64,000 nucleotides of DNA from Callipepla californica brunnescens (taxonomy: Eukaryota > Chordata > Aves > Galliformes > Odontophoridae), in assembly GCA_023055505.1 (NCBI GenBank), contig JALIRH010000095.1, forward strand, positions 930,001 to 994,000, read 5' to 3'. This document shows positions 45,770-58,530 of this stretch, piece after piece. Under the pieces are notes generated by a model. The model was not told the origin of the DNA. It saw only the letters and a program-made list of their open reading frames with translations, and made no database searches. The position numbers and the translations under genes are program-made. Position 1 is the stretch's first letter; every line of letters begins with the position of its first letter.

Positions 45770-46085
45770 TAGGGTTAGGGTTAGGGTTAGGGTTAGGGTT
45801 AGGGTTAGGGTTAGGGTTAGGGTTAGGGTTAGGGTTAGGGTTAGGGCTAGGGTTTCGGTTAGGCTAGGGTTAGGGTAAGGGTTAGGGTTAGGATAAGAAT
45901 TAGGATAGGGATTGTGATACAGTTAAGGTAAGGGTTAGGAATTAGGGTTAGGGTTAGGGTTAGGGTTAGGATTAGGGTTAGGGTTAGGGTTAGGTTTAGG
46001 GTTAGGGTTAAGGTTAGAGTTAGGGTTAGGGTTAGGGTTAGGGTTAGGGTTAGGGTTAGGGTTAGGGTTAGGGTTAGGGTTAGGT
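45770..46085 (+). repeat. TTAGGG-rich core of unit 6
   Basis: Two exact runs, about 45,772-45,845 and 46,018-46,082. Confidence 0.95.
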
Positions 46086-48097
46086 AAGGGTTAGGGTTAG
46101 GGTAAGAATTAGGATAGGGATTGTGATACAGTTAAGGTAAGGGTTAGGAATTAGGGTTAGGGTTAGGGTTAGGTTTAGGTTTAGGTTTAGGGTTAGGGTT
46201 AGGGTTAGGGTTAGGGTTAATGTAGTTTAGGGCTAGGGTTAGGGTTAGGGTTAGGACAGGGTTAATGTAGGGTTAGGGTTAGTGCTAGGAATCAATTTGG
46301 AGGAAGGAAAAGGTATAGGAATTGGTTCATTGTTAGCGTTAGTCTTCAGGGTTAGGGTTCGGATTTAGCACTATGTTTCAGGTTCCTTTTAGGTTTAGTG
46401 ATAAGGATTAGGGGTACGTTTAGGTATTGTACAATGCTAAGTGTTAGCTTCTGGGTGGGGGTTGGGGTTAGATTAAGGGTGAGGGTTAGGGTTAGGACTA
46501 GATTTAGGATTAGGTTTAGGAATAGGTTTTCTTTGATTGTTAGGGTGAGAGAAAGGTTAGGCCTTGGGTTTGTTTTTGGAATAGTTTTGGGTTTCAGAAT
46601 AGGAATTGGGTGAGTATTTGGAATCTGATTGCTTTAGTATTAGTGTTAGGGTGGGGGTTAGAAGTTAGGTGAGCGTTGTGGTAATCTAATGCTTTGTGTT
46701 AGGCTTAGGGTTGGGCTTTTACTTGAGGTTGGTGTTAGGGTCAGCTTTAGTTTGAAGGTAGATTTAGAGTTTAAATTGTGGTCATGCTTGGGATTAGTTT
46801 TAGAGTTAGGGTAAGATTTAGGTTTCCTTTCAGTGTTAGGCTGTGAGAATTGTAGGCTTTGTGTTTTTGGGTTTGTGTTGGGTTTAGGAATTGGAATAGT
46901 GTTTGGGATAGTATTAGCGTTAAGGCTGGGGTTAGAGTTAGGTGATGGCTGTGGTAATCTAATGCTTTGTGTTAGGTTTAGGGTTGGGCTTCCATCTGGG
47001 GTTGGTTTGAAGGTCCCATTTAGATTTCAGGAAGAATTGGAGTTCAATTGAGGTAACGGTTAGGATTAGATTTAGGGTTCTGATAAGGGTTAGGTTAGGG
47101 TTAGGGTTTGGTTCCAAGTTGTTTTTAGGGTTAGGGTTAACGTTAGGTTTCAGGATAGGGTTAGGAATATAGCTAGGTGTTTGTTAGGTAAGGTTTAGTC
47201 CTGGGGTTTCAGTTCGGGTTAGGTGAAGCGTTAGTTTTACAGTTAGAAGACATGTTAGGGTTAGGGTTAGGTTTTGGTGTAGATTTAGGTTTAGGGTAAG
47301 GGTTAGGGATGTAGATGAAGGTTTAGTGGAAGGGGTAGGGTTCTCTTTAGTTTTAGGACCAGGGAAGGGTCCTAAAAGGGCCTTGGCTAAGGGTGAGTTT
47401 TAGTATTTGATTTAGCGTTGCGTTCAGATCTAGGTTAGTTTGAGTGTCAGGCTGAGAGAAGGGGTAGGCCTTGGGTTTGGTTCTGGCTTAGTGTTAGGTT
47501 TAGGAATAGGAATAGTTTTGGTGTTTGGATTGGGTTTGGGGTTAGTAGTAGGGATTGGATTGGGGTTAGTGTTAGGTGAGATCTGCGGTAATCTGATGCT
47601 TTCTTTGAGGCTTGAGGTTTGAGCTTAAACGTGGTGTTGGTTTTAGGGTAGGATTTAGGGCTAGGGTTTGGTTGAGGGTAGCATTAGGTTTAGGTTTAGG
47701 GGAAGGGTTTTGGTTAGGGTAGAGGTTAGAATTCTGGTTTGGGTTAGGAATAGGGTTCTGGACAAGGTAAGGATTTAGTCCTAGGTTTCCAGTTAGGGTA
47801 AGGTGAAGTGCTGGTGTTCTAGTTAGGAGAAGAGTTAGGTTGAGGTTTCGGGTTAGGTTTTTTTGTCGATTTAGGTTTTAGGTAAGGGGTAGATTTTAGA
47901 CAACATGAGCTTTCTGGTCAGAGTAGGGTTAGGCCTTAGAATATGGATAAGATTAGGATAAATGTAGGGTTAGTTTCGGGTTTAGGTTAGTTTGAGTGTT
48001 AGGCTGAGAGAAGGGGAGGGCCTTGGGTTTGGGTTTGGTTTAGGGTTAAGATAAGGTTTAGGAATAGGAGTAGGTTTGGGGTTTGGATTGGGTTTGG

Positions 48098-48546
48098 GGT
48101 TAGCTTTATGGCTAGGTTTTGGTTTTGGTTTCGAGTTAGGTGAGGGTTGTGGTAATCTGATGCTTTGTTCAAGTTTTAGGGTTGGGCTTCAATTTGGGTT
48201 TTGGATTAGGATCAGAGTTAGGGATAGCTTGAAGGTAGAGTTAGGATTCGGGTAATAGCTACAGTGATTCTTATGGAGACGATTTGGGTCAAGGGTAAGT
48301 ATTAGGCTTAGCTTTAGATTTAGAGTTAGCTTTAGGTTTAGGATTAGAGTTGTGGTTTTGGTTGGGAGTAGGGTTAGTGCTAGGTTTGAGGTTAGGGTTA
48401 GGGTTAGGTTTAGCATTTCAAGTAAGGCTTAGGGTTCTGGTTAGGTTGAGGTTGAGGGTTAGGTTGTGAGTTAGGGCAAAGATTGTGGATAGGGTAAAGG
48501 TTGGAGCTTGGATTAGGTTTCGGGTTAGCAATAGTCTTAGGTGTCA
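48098..48546 (+). repeat. TTAGGG-type subtelomeric repeat beyond the macrosatellite
   Basis: It continues the degenerate GGGTTAG style with family words such as GTGGTAATCTGATGCTTTG (about 48,150) and GTTTCGGGTTAG (about 48,519). It resembles the internal block near 23,450-23,530 but is not part of the 4.8-kb unit. This is what lay to the right of the segment before amplification. Confidence 0.85.
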
Positions 48547-51240
48547 TTTCTCCTGTAGACAAATCAGGTGTGATTCCACTGCTTCGAAATGTTCAGCAAG
48601 AAACCGTATAATCAGAGCACCGCAAAAGCCCCCTTTACCAAGTAGATCACACCAGCAGCGAGCTTTCTGTTCGAATGGCGCTGATCTGCGAATTCCGATT
48701 CTATGGCATCAATCGCGGCTCCTGCGGCTTTTGCCGCTGAAGAAAGACGAGCGTCCTCAAGGTGCCGTGCAATGAATAGCGGCTTCAAGAATCAGCCGGC
48801 AGAGGTCCTAATCAAGCAAATCGCGGTTTCCATGTGAAAGTGACTCCGTTTCAGGAGTTGGAAGTGAATGGAAGCTGAATCCTAATATAAATGGGAGGGT
48901 AAGTTTTGATTCTCATTCTGCTCTGCAACTGTATACAACGTATGTCTGCATCATTCATTCATCTGCGAGCACGTTTTCATTCTTTTTCTCTGAGCAGTGT
49001 TCTTCTCCTTTTTAGTACCTCTAGATAATACCGACACACTAGTTTTTATGACGAAGAAACGGATCATTCCGATGTTCATTTGGAACGGTATGAAATTCAG
49101 AGCTAAAGAAGTCAAATAGTAAGATTGAATACGTCAAGCTGTTTTTTCTACCAAAAGCATTGTGTGATTCAACCGCTTCGAAATGTTCCCCAAAAACACT
49201 GTCATCGGAGCATTGCAAAAGCCTTCTTTAAAAAGCAGAGCAAAACGGCTGCGAGCTTTCTATTTGAAACGAGAAGAACTGCGTATCAGGCTCGAATCGC
49301 ATCAATCGCGGCTATTGCTGCTTTTGCCGCTGAAGAAAGACGCCAATAAAACGACAGACGTGCACTGAATAGCGGCATCAATAATTAGCCGGTTGCGGTC
49401 AAATTTCATCCAATCGCGTCTAACACGTGAAAGTGACTCAGTTTCAGGAGTTGTAAGAGAATGCATGCTGGATCCCAAACTTAGTGGGAGGGAAAGATTT
49501 GATTCTCGTGTGTGATTCTACCGCTTCTAAATGTTCCTCATAAAACCTTGTCACCGGAGCTTCGTAATGGCTCCCTTTAAGAAGCAGAGCAAAGCGGCCG
49601 AGAGTTTGATGCTCGAACCGCGCTTAGCCGCGGATTCCCATTCAATCGCATCAATCGCGGCTCCTGCTGCTCTTGCCGTTGAAGAAAGACGCCAGTCAGC
49701 CGGTAAAAGTGCACTGAATCGCGGCTTTTCAATAATCAGCCGGTAGCGGTCCTAATCCAGCAAATCGCGGTTTACACGTGAAAGTGACGCCGTTTCTGGA
49801 GTTGTAAGAGAATGTGTGCTGGATCCCAGTGTCAATAGGAGGGAAAGTTTTGATTCTCATTCTGCTCTGCTACTGAATGCAACGTAAGTCTGCATCATTC
49901 ATTCATCTGCGAGCACGTTTTCATTCTTTTCTCCTACCAGTGTTGGTATCGTTTTTACTTCCACAATCTACCACATTCACTTCAAATTTCTTACAATACA
50001 CGAGGATCGTTCTCATTTTCTCTCAAAAAGGGATGTTTTTCAGAACTATGAAAGCAATGGAGAGGCGTTAAGTACGGAAATTTAATTCTCCCAATGGTAT
50101 GTGTGATTCTACAGCTTCTAAATGTTCCCCATAAAACCTTGTCACCGGAGCTTCGTAATAGCCCCATTTAAGAAGCAGTGCAAAGCGGCCGAGAGTTTGA
50201 TGCTCGAACCGCGCTTAGCCGCGGATTCCGATTCACTCGCATCAATCGCGGCTCCTGCTGCTTTTGCCGCTGAAGAAAGACGCCAGTCAGCCGGTAAAAG
50301 TGCACTGAATCGCGGCTTTTCAATAATCAGCCGGTAGCGTTCCTACTCCAACAAATCGCGGTTTACACGTGAAAGTGACTCGGTTTCAGGAGTTGTAAGT
50401 GAATGGATGCCTGATCCCAGTGTTAGTGAGAGGGAAAGTTTTGATTCTCATTCTGCACTGCTACTGAATGCAACGTATGCCTGCATCATTCATTCATCTG
50501 CGAGCAAGTTTTCATTCTTTTCTCTGAGCAGTCTTGTTACCTTTTTTAGAACCTCTAGTCACACAAGTTTTTCTTGCCAAACAAACGGACAACTCAGATT
50601 GTCATTTGCAACGGTATGATATTCAGAGCTGAGGAAGTGAAATAGAAGCGTTAAGTACGTCAAGCTGTTTCTTCTACCAAATGTATGTTTGATTCCACCT
50701 CTTCGAAGTGTTCCCCAAAAACACTATCATCGGAGCGTTGCAAAAGCCTTCTTTAACAAGCAGAGCAAACCGGCAGAGTGTTAATATTCGAACCGCGAAG
50801 AACCTCGGATTCCGCTCGAATCTCATCAATCGCGGCTACTGCTGCTCTTGCCGCTGAAGAAAGACGCCAGTCAGACAGCAGCAGTGCACTGAATCGCGGC
50901 TTTTCAAAAATCAGCCGGTAGCGGTCCTATTCCAACAATTCGCGGTTTACACGTGAAAGTGACTCGGTTTCAGGAGTTGGAAGAGAATGTGTGCTGGATC
51001 CCAGTTTTAATGGGAAGGAAAGTTTAGATTCTCATTCTGCTCTGTTACTGAGTGCAACGTATGTCTGAATCGTTCATTCATCTGCGAGCACGTTTTCATT
51101 CTTTTCTCTGACCAGTGCTGTTATCCGTTTTACTTCCTTAATCTAACACATTCACTTCAATTTTCTTACAATACCCGCGGATCTTTCTCATTCTCTCTCA
51201 AAAAGGTATGTTTTTCAGAACTATGGAAGCAATGGAGAGA
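48547..51240 (+). repeat. Left, most diverged part of the 592-bp satellite
   Basis: The monomers here differ more from each other and from the rest. The spacing 49,154 to 49,509 is only about 355 bp: GATTCTC joins directly to GTGTGTGATTC near 49,505, so about 237 bp of one monomer is missing. Types run A, B (shortened), A, A, B, which breaks the strict alternation. Divergence at the array edge and homogeneity inside is the usual satellite pattern. Confidence 0.8.
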
Positions 51241-51705
51241 CGTTAAGTACGGAAAGATAATTCCTCTCCCAAAGGTGTGTGTGATTCCACCGCTTCTAAG
51301 GGTTCCCCAGAAAACCTTGTCACCGGAGCATCGGAATAGCTCCCTTTAGAAGCAGAGAAAAAGCGGCAGAGAATTTGATGCTCGAACCGCGATAGCCGCG
51401 GATTCCGATTCAATCGCACCAGTCGCGGCTCCTGCTGCTTTTGCCGCTGAAGAAAGACGCTAGTCAGCCGGTAAAAGTGCACTGAATCGCGGCTTCAGTA
51501 ATCAGCCGGTAGCGGTTCTTCTCCAACAAATCGCGGTTTACACGTGAAAGTGACTCGGTTTCAAGAGCTGTATGTGTATGTATGCTGCATCCCAATGTTA
51601 GTGGGAGGGAAAGTTTTGATTCTCATTCTGCTCTACTACTGAATGCAACGTATGTCTGCATCGTTCATTCATCTACGAGCACGTTTTCATTCTTTTCTCT
51701 GAGCA

Positions 51706-54700
51706 GTCTTGTTATTCCTTTTCAGTACCTCTAGTTAATACCGTCACACAAGTTTTTCTTGCCAAACAAACAATTCATTCCCTTTTTCTTTTGGAACGGT
51801 ATGGTATTCAGAGCTAAAAAGTCCAATAGTAGCGTTAAGTACGTCAAGCTGTTTCTTCTATCAAATGTATATTTGATTCCACCTCTTCTAAGTGTTCCCC
51901 AAAAACACTATCATCGGAGCTTTGCAAAAGCCACTTCAAACAAACATAGCAAACCGGCAGCGTGTTAATGTTCGAACCGCGAAGAACTTTGAATTCCGCT
52001 CGAATCTCATCAATCGCGGCTACTGCTGCTTTTGCCGCTTAAGAAAGACGCCAGTCAGCCGGTAAAAGTGCACTGAATCGCGGCTTCAGTAATCAGCCGG
52101 TAGCGGTTCTTCTCCAACAAATCGCGGTTGAAACCTGAAAGTGACTCGGTTTCAGGAGTTGGAAGAGAATGTGTACTGGATCCCAGTGTTAATGGGAAGG
52201 AAAGTTTTGATTCTCATTCTGCTCTGCTACTGAATGCAACGTATGTCTGCATCGTTCATTCATCTGCGAGCACGTTTTCATTCTTTTCTCTGACCAGTGC
52301 TGTTATCCTTTTTACTTCCTTAATCTAATACACTCACTTGAATTTTCTTACAATACAAGCGGATCTTTCTCATTCTCTCTCAAAAAGGGATGTTTTTCAG
52401 AACTATGGAAGCAATGGAGAGACGTTAAGTACGGAAAGGTGTACCCAAAAGTGTGTGTGATTCCACCGCTTCTAAGGGTTCCCCAGAAAACCTTGTCACC
52501 GGAGCATCGGAATAGCTCCCTTTAGAAGCAGAGAAAAAGCGGCAGAGAATTTGATGCTCGAACCGCGCTTAGCCGCGGATTCCGATTCAATCGCACCAGT
52601 CGCGGCTCCTGCTGCTTTTGCCGCTGAAGAAAGACGCCAGTCAGCCTGCTGCCGTGCACTGAATCGCGGCATCAATAATCAGCCGGTAGCTGTTCTTCTC
52701 CAACAAATCGCGGTTTACACGTGAAAGTGACTACTTTTCAGGAGCTGTAAGTGTATGTATGCTGCATCCCAATGTTAGTGGGAGGGAAAGTTTTAATTCT
52801 CATTCTGCTCTCCTACTGAATGCAACGTATGTCTGCATCATTCATTCATCTACGAGCACGTTTTCATTCTTTACTCTGGCCAGTGTTGTTATTCTTTTTC
52901 GTACTTCTAGTTAATACATGGACAAACTTTTTCTTGTCGAACACAAGTATCTTTCGATTCTCTTTTGCAAAAGTATGGTATTCAGAGATAAAGAAGCAAA
53001 TGAGAAAAGTTTATTACGGAAAGCTGTTTCTTCTACTAATTGCATTGTGTGAATGCACCGCTCATAAGTGTTCCCCAAAAACACTGTCATCTGAGCATTG
53101 CAAAAGCTCCCTTTAACAAACATAGCAAACCGGCAGCGTGCTAATGTTCGAACCGCGGAAAACCGTGAATCATGTTCGAATCGCATCAATCGCGGCTCCT
53201 GCTGCTTTTGCCGCTGAAGAAAGAAGCCAGTCAGTTGAAAGACGTGCACTGAATTGCGTCTTCAGTAATCAGCCGGCAGCGTTTCTATTCCAACAAATCG
53301 CGGTTGAAACCTGAAAGTGACTCCAATTCTGGTGTTGTAAGTGAATGGATGCTGGATCCCAGTGTTAGTGAGAGGGAAAGTTTTGATTCTCATTCTGCTC
53401 TACTACTGAATGCAACGTATGTCTGCATCATTCATTCATCTACGAGCACGTTTTCATTCTTTTCTCTGACCAGTCTTGTTATTCCTTTTCCTACCTCTAG
53501 TTAATATCGTCACACAAGTTTTTCTTGCCAAACAAACAATTCATTCCCTTTTTCTTTTGGAACGGTATGTTATTCAGAGCTAAAAAGTCAAATAGTAGCG
53601 TTAAGTACGTTAAACTTTTTCTTCTACCAAATGTATGTTTGATTCCACCTCTTCTAAGTGTTCCCCAAAAACACTATCATCGGAGCGTTGCGAAAGCCTT
53701 CTTTAACAAGCAGAGCAAACCGGCAGAGTGTTAATATTCGAACCGCTCAGAACCTCGGATTCCGCTCGAATCGCATCAATCGCGGCTACTGCTGCTTTTG
53801 CCGCTGAAGAAAGACGCCAGCCAGACGGCAGCTATGCACTGAATCGCGGCTTTTCAAAAATCAGCCGGTAGCGGTTCTTCTCCAACAATTCGCGGTTTAC
53901 ACGTGAAAGTGACTCGGTTTCAGGAGTTGGAAGAGAATGTGTGCTGGATCCCAGTTTTAATAGGAGTGAATGTTTTAATTCCTAATCTGCTCTGTTACTG
54001 TATGCAACGTACGTCTGAATCGTTCATTCATCTGCGAGCACGTTTTCATTCTTTTCTCTGACCAGTGCTGTTATCCTTTTTACTACCTTAATCTAACACA
54101 TTCACTTCAATTTTCTTACAATACCCGCGGATCTTTCTCATTCTCTCTCAAAAAGGTATGTTTTTCAGAACTATGGAAGCAATGGAGAGGCGTTAAGTAC
54201 GGAAAGCTGGTTCCTCTCCCAAAGGCGTGTGTGATTCTACCGCTCTAAATGTTCACCAGAAAACCTTGTCACCGGAGCATCGGAATAGCCCCCTTTAAGA
54301 AGCAGAGCAAAGCGGCCGAGAGTTTGATGCTCGAACCGCGCTTAGCCGCGGATTCCGATTCAATCGCACCAGTCGCGGCTCCTGCTGCTTTTGCCGCTGA
54401 AGAAAGACGCCAGTCAGCCGGCTGCCGTGCACTGAATCGCGGCTTCAGTAATCAGCCGGTAGCGGTTCTATTCCAACAAATCGCGGTTTACACGTGAAAG
54501 TGACTCCTTTTCAGGATCTGTAAGTGTATGTATGCTGCATCCCAATGTTAGTGGGAGGGAAAGTTTTGATTCTCATTCTGCTCTACTACTGAATGCAACG
54601 TACGTCTGCATCGTTCATTCATCTACGAGCACGTTTTCATTCTTTTCTCTGACCAGTCTTGTTATTCCTTTTCCTACCTCTAGTTAATATCGTCACACAA

Positions 54701-57700
54701 GTTTTTCTTGCCAAACAAACAATTCATTCCCTTTTTCTTTTGGAACGGTATGGTATTCAGAGCTAAAGAGTCAAATAGTAGCGTTAAGTACGTTAAACTT
54801 TTTCTTCTACCAAATGTATGTTTGATTCCACCTCTTCTAAGTGTTCCCCAAAAACACTGTCAGTGGAGCGTTGCAAAAGCCTTCTTTAACAAACATAGCA
54901 AACCGGCAGCGTGTTAATGTTCGAACCGCGAAGAACCGCGTCTCAGGCTCGAATCGCATCAATCGCGGCTACTGCTGCTTTTGCCGCTGAAGAAAGACGC
55001 CAGCCAGACAGCAGCAGTGCACTGAATCGCGGCTTTTCAAAAATCAGCCGGTAGCGGTCCTATTCCAACAAATCGCGTTTTACATGTGAAAGTGACTCGG
55101 TTTCAGGAGTTGTAAGTGTATGTATGTTGCATCCCAATGTTAGTGGGAGGGAAAGTTTTGATTCTCATTCTGCTCTACTACTGAATGCAACGTATGTCTG
55201 CATCGTTCATTCATCTACGAGCACGTTTTCATTCTTTTCTCTGACCAGTCTTGTTATTCCTTTTCAGTACCTCTAGTTAATACCGTCACACAAGTTTTTC
55301 TTGCCAAACAAACAATTCATTCCCTTTTTCTTTTGGAACGGTATGGTATTCAGAGCTAAAAAGTCCAATAGTAGCGTTAAGTACGTCAAGCTGTTTCTTC
55401 TATCAAATGTATATTTGATTCCACCTCTTCTAAGTGTTCCCCAAAAACACTATCATCGGAGCTTTGCAAAAGCCACTTCAAACAAACATAGCAAACCGGC
55501 AGCGTGTTAATGTTCGAACCGCGAAGAACTTTGAATTCCGCTCGAATCTCATCAATCGCGGCTACTGCTGCTTTTGCCGCTTAAGAAAGACGCCAGTCAG
55601 CCGGTAAAAGTGCACTGAATCGCGGCTTCAGTAATCAGCCGGTAGCGGTTCTTCTCCAACAAATCGCGGTTGAAACCTGAAAGTGACTCGGTTTCAGGAG
55701 TTGGAAGAGAATGTGTACTGGATCCCAGTGTTAATGGGAAGGAAAGTTTTGATTCTCATTCTGCTCTGCTACTGAATGCAACGTATGTCTGCATCGTTCA
55801 TTCATCTGCGAGCACGTTTTCATTCTTTTCTCTGACCAGTGCTGTTATCCTTTTTACTTCCTTAATCTAATACACTCACTTGAATTTTCTTACAATACAA
55901 GCGGATCTTTCTCATTCTCTCTCAAAAAGGGATGTTTTTCAGAACTATGGAAGCAATGGAGAGACGTTAAGTACGGAAAGGTGTACCCAAAAGTGTGTGT
56001 GATTCCACCGCTTCTAAGGGTTCCCCAGAAAACCTTGTCACCGGAGCATCGGAATAGCTCCCTTTAGAAGCAGAGAAAAAGCGGCAGAGAATTTGATGCT
56101 CGAACCGCGCTTAGCCGCGGATTCCGATTCAATCGCACCAGTCGCGGCTCCTGCTGCTTTTGCCGCTGAAGAAAGACGCCAGTCAGCCTGCTGCCGTGCA
56201 CTGAATCGCGGCATCAATAATCAGCCGGTAGCTGTTCTTCTCCAACAAATCGCGGTTTACACGTGAAAGTGACTACTTTTCAGGAGCTGTAAGTGTATGT
56301 ATGCTGCATCCCAATGTTAGTGGGAGGGAAAGTTTTAATTCTCATTCTGCTCTCCTACTGAATGCAACGTATGTCTGCATCATTCATTCATCTACGAGCA
56401 CGTTTTCATTCTTTACTCTGGCCAGTGTTGTTATTCTTTTTCGTACTTCTAGTTAATACATGGACAAACTTTTTCTTGTCGAACACAAGTATCTTTCGAT
56501 TCTCTTTTGCAAAAGTATGGTATTCAGAGATAAAGAAGCAAATGAGAAAAGTTTATTACGGAAAGCTGTTTCTTCTACTAATTGCATTGTGTGAATGCAC
56601 CGCTCATAAGTGTTCCCCAAAAACACTGTCATCTGAGCATTGCAAAAGCTCCCTTTAACAAACATAGCAAACCGGCAGCGTGCTAATGTTCGAACCGCGG
56701 AAAACCGTGAATCATGTTCGAATCGCATCAATCGCGGCTCCTGCTGCTTTTGCCGCTGAAGAAAGAAGCCAGTCAGTTGAAAGACGTGCACTGAATTGCG
56801 TCTTCAGTAATCAGCCGGCAGCGTTTCTATTCCAACAAATCGCGGTTGAAACCTGAAAGTGACTCCAATTCTGGTGTTGTAAGTGAATGGATGCTGGATC
56901 CCAGTGTTAGTGAGAGGGAAAGTTTTGATTCTCATTCTGCTCTACTACTGAATGCAACGTATGTCTGCATCATTCATTCATCTACGAGCACGTTTTCATT
57001 CTTTTCTCTGACCAGTCTTGTTATTCCTTTTCCTACCTCTAGTTAATATCGTCACACAAGTTTTTCTTGCCAAACAAACAATTCATTCCCTTTTTCTTTT
57101 GGAACGGTATGTTATTCAGAGCTAAAAAGTCAAATAGTAGCGTTAAGTACGTTAAACTTTTTCTTCTACCAAATGTATGTTTGATTCCACCTCTTCTAAG
57201 TGTTCCCCAAAAACACTATCATCGGAGCGTTGCGAAAGCCTTCTTTAACAAGCAGAGCAAACCGGCAGAGTGTTAATATTCGAACCGCTCAGAACCTCGG
57301 ATTCCGCTCGAATCGCATCAATCGCGGCTACTGCTGCTTTTGCCGCTGAAGAAAGACGCCAGCCAGACGGCAGCTATGCACTGAATCGCGGCTTTTCAAA
57401 AATCAGCCGGGTAGCGGTTCTTCTCCAACAATTCGCGGTTTACACGTGAAAGTGACTCGGTTTCAGGAGTTGGAAGAGAATGTGTGCTGGATCCCAGTTT
57501 TAATAGGAGTGAAAGTTTTAATTCCTAATCTGCTCTGTTACTGTATGCAACGTACGTCTGAATCGTTCATTCATCTGCGAGCACGTTTTCATTCTTTTCT
57601 CTGACCAGTGCTGTTATCCTTTTTACTACCTTAATCTAACACATTCACTTCAATTTTCTTACAATACCCGCGGATCTTTCTCATTCTCTCTCAAAAAGGT

Positions 57701-58530
57701 ATGTTTTTCAGAACTATGGAAGCAATGGAGAGGCGTTAAGTACGGAAAGCTGGTTCCTCTCCCAAAGGCGTGTGTGATTCTACCGCTCTAAATGTTCACC
57801 AGAAAACCTTGTCACCGGAGCATCGGAATAGCCCCCTTTAAGAAGCAGAGCAAAGCGGCCGAGAGTTTGATGCTCGAACCGCGCTTAGCCGCGGATTCCG
57901 ATTCAATCGCACCAGTCGCGGCTCCTGCTGCTTTTGCCGCTGAAGAAAGACGCCAGTCAGCCGGCTGCCGTGCACTGAATCGCGGCTTCAGTAATCAGCC
58001 GGTAGCGGTTCTATTCCAACAAATCGCGGTTTACACGTGAAAGTGACTCCTTTTCAGGATCTGTAAGTGTATGTATGCTGCATCCCAATGTTAGTGGGAG
58101 GGAAAGTTTTGATTCTCATTCTGCTCTACTACTGAATGCAACGTACGTCTGCATCGTTCATTCATCTACGAGCACGTTTTCATTCTTTTCTCTGACCAGT
58201 CTTGTTATTCCTTTTCCTACCTCTAGTTAATATCGTCACACAAGTTTTTCTTGCCAAACAAACAATTCATTCCCTTTTTCTTTTGGAACGGTATGGTATT
58301 CAGAGCTAAAGAGTCAAATAGTAGCGTTAAGTACGTTAAACTTTTTCTTCTACCAAATGTATGTTTGATTCCACCTCTTCTAAGTGTTCCCCAAAAACAC
58401 TGTCAGTGGAGCGTTGCAAAAGCCTTCTTTAACAAACATAGCAAACCGGCAGCGTGTTAATGTTCGAACCGCGAAGAACCGCGTCTCAGGCTCGAATCGC
58501 ATCAATCGCGGCTACTGCTGCTTTTGCCGC
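51706..58530 (+). repeat. 3.54-kb tandem duplication of six satellite monomers
   Basis: Sequence from about 51,706 to 54,987 recurs at about 55,248 to 58,530, offset 3,542 bp (3,543 after one inserted G at about 57,409). By eye they are nearly identical, with only a few base changes (for example GAATGTTTTAA against GAAAGTTTTAA near 53,967/57,508). The six monomers include one unusual B variant (GTGTGAATGCACCGCTCAT at 53,047 and 56,590) that marks the copies. This is a recent duplication. Confidence 0.93.

Larger units (their letters stand above)
43290..48097 (+). repeat. Macrosatellite unit 6 (4,808 bp), last copy
   Basis: Same architecture, pivot at about 44,961-44,976, with a T in ACTTTATGC that the others read as ACTTGATGC. 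Private CAAGAAATACAAATCG at about 43,773. At 48,097, after GGATTGGGTTTGG, the sequence does not return to ERV but continues into subtelomeric repeat. This is the outer boundary of the amplified segment. Confidence 0.95.

Noticed and set aside
19380..47622. Recurrent small frames rich in Arg-Val, Leu-Gly or Asn-Pro in the macrosatellite
   Set aside because: They are six-fold copies of telomere-like repeat read in frame. Single indels (unit 5 extra G) destroy them without compensation.
48541..48900. tRNA-like gene near the first satellite monomer
   Set aside because: Only a B-box-like word is present; no cloverleaf could be drawn from the flanking bases.
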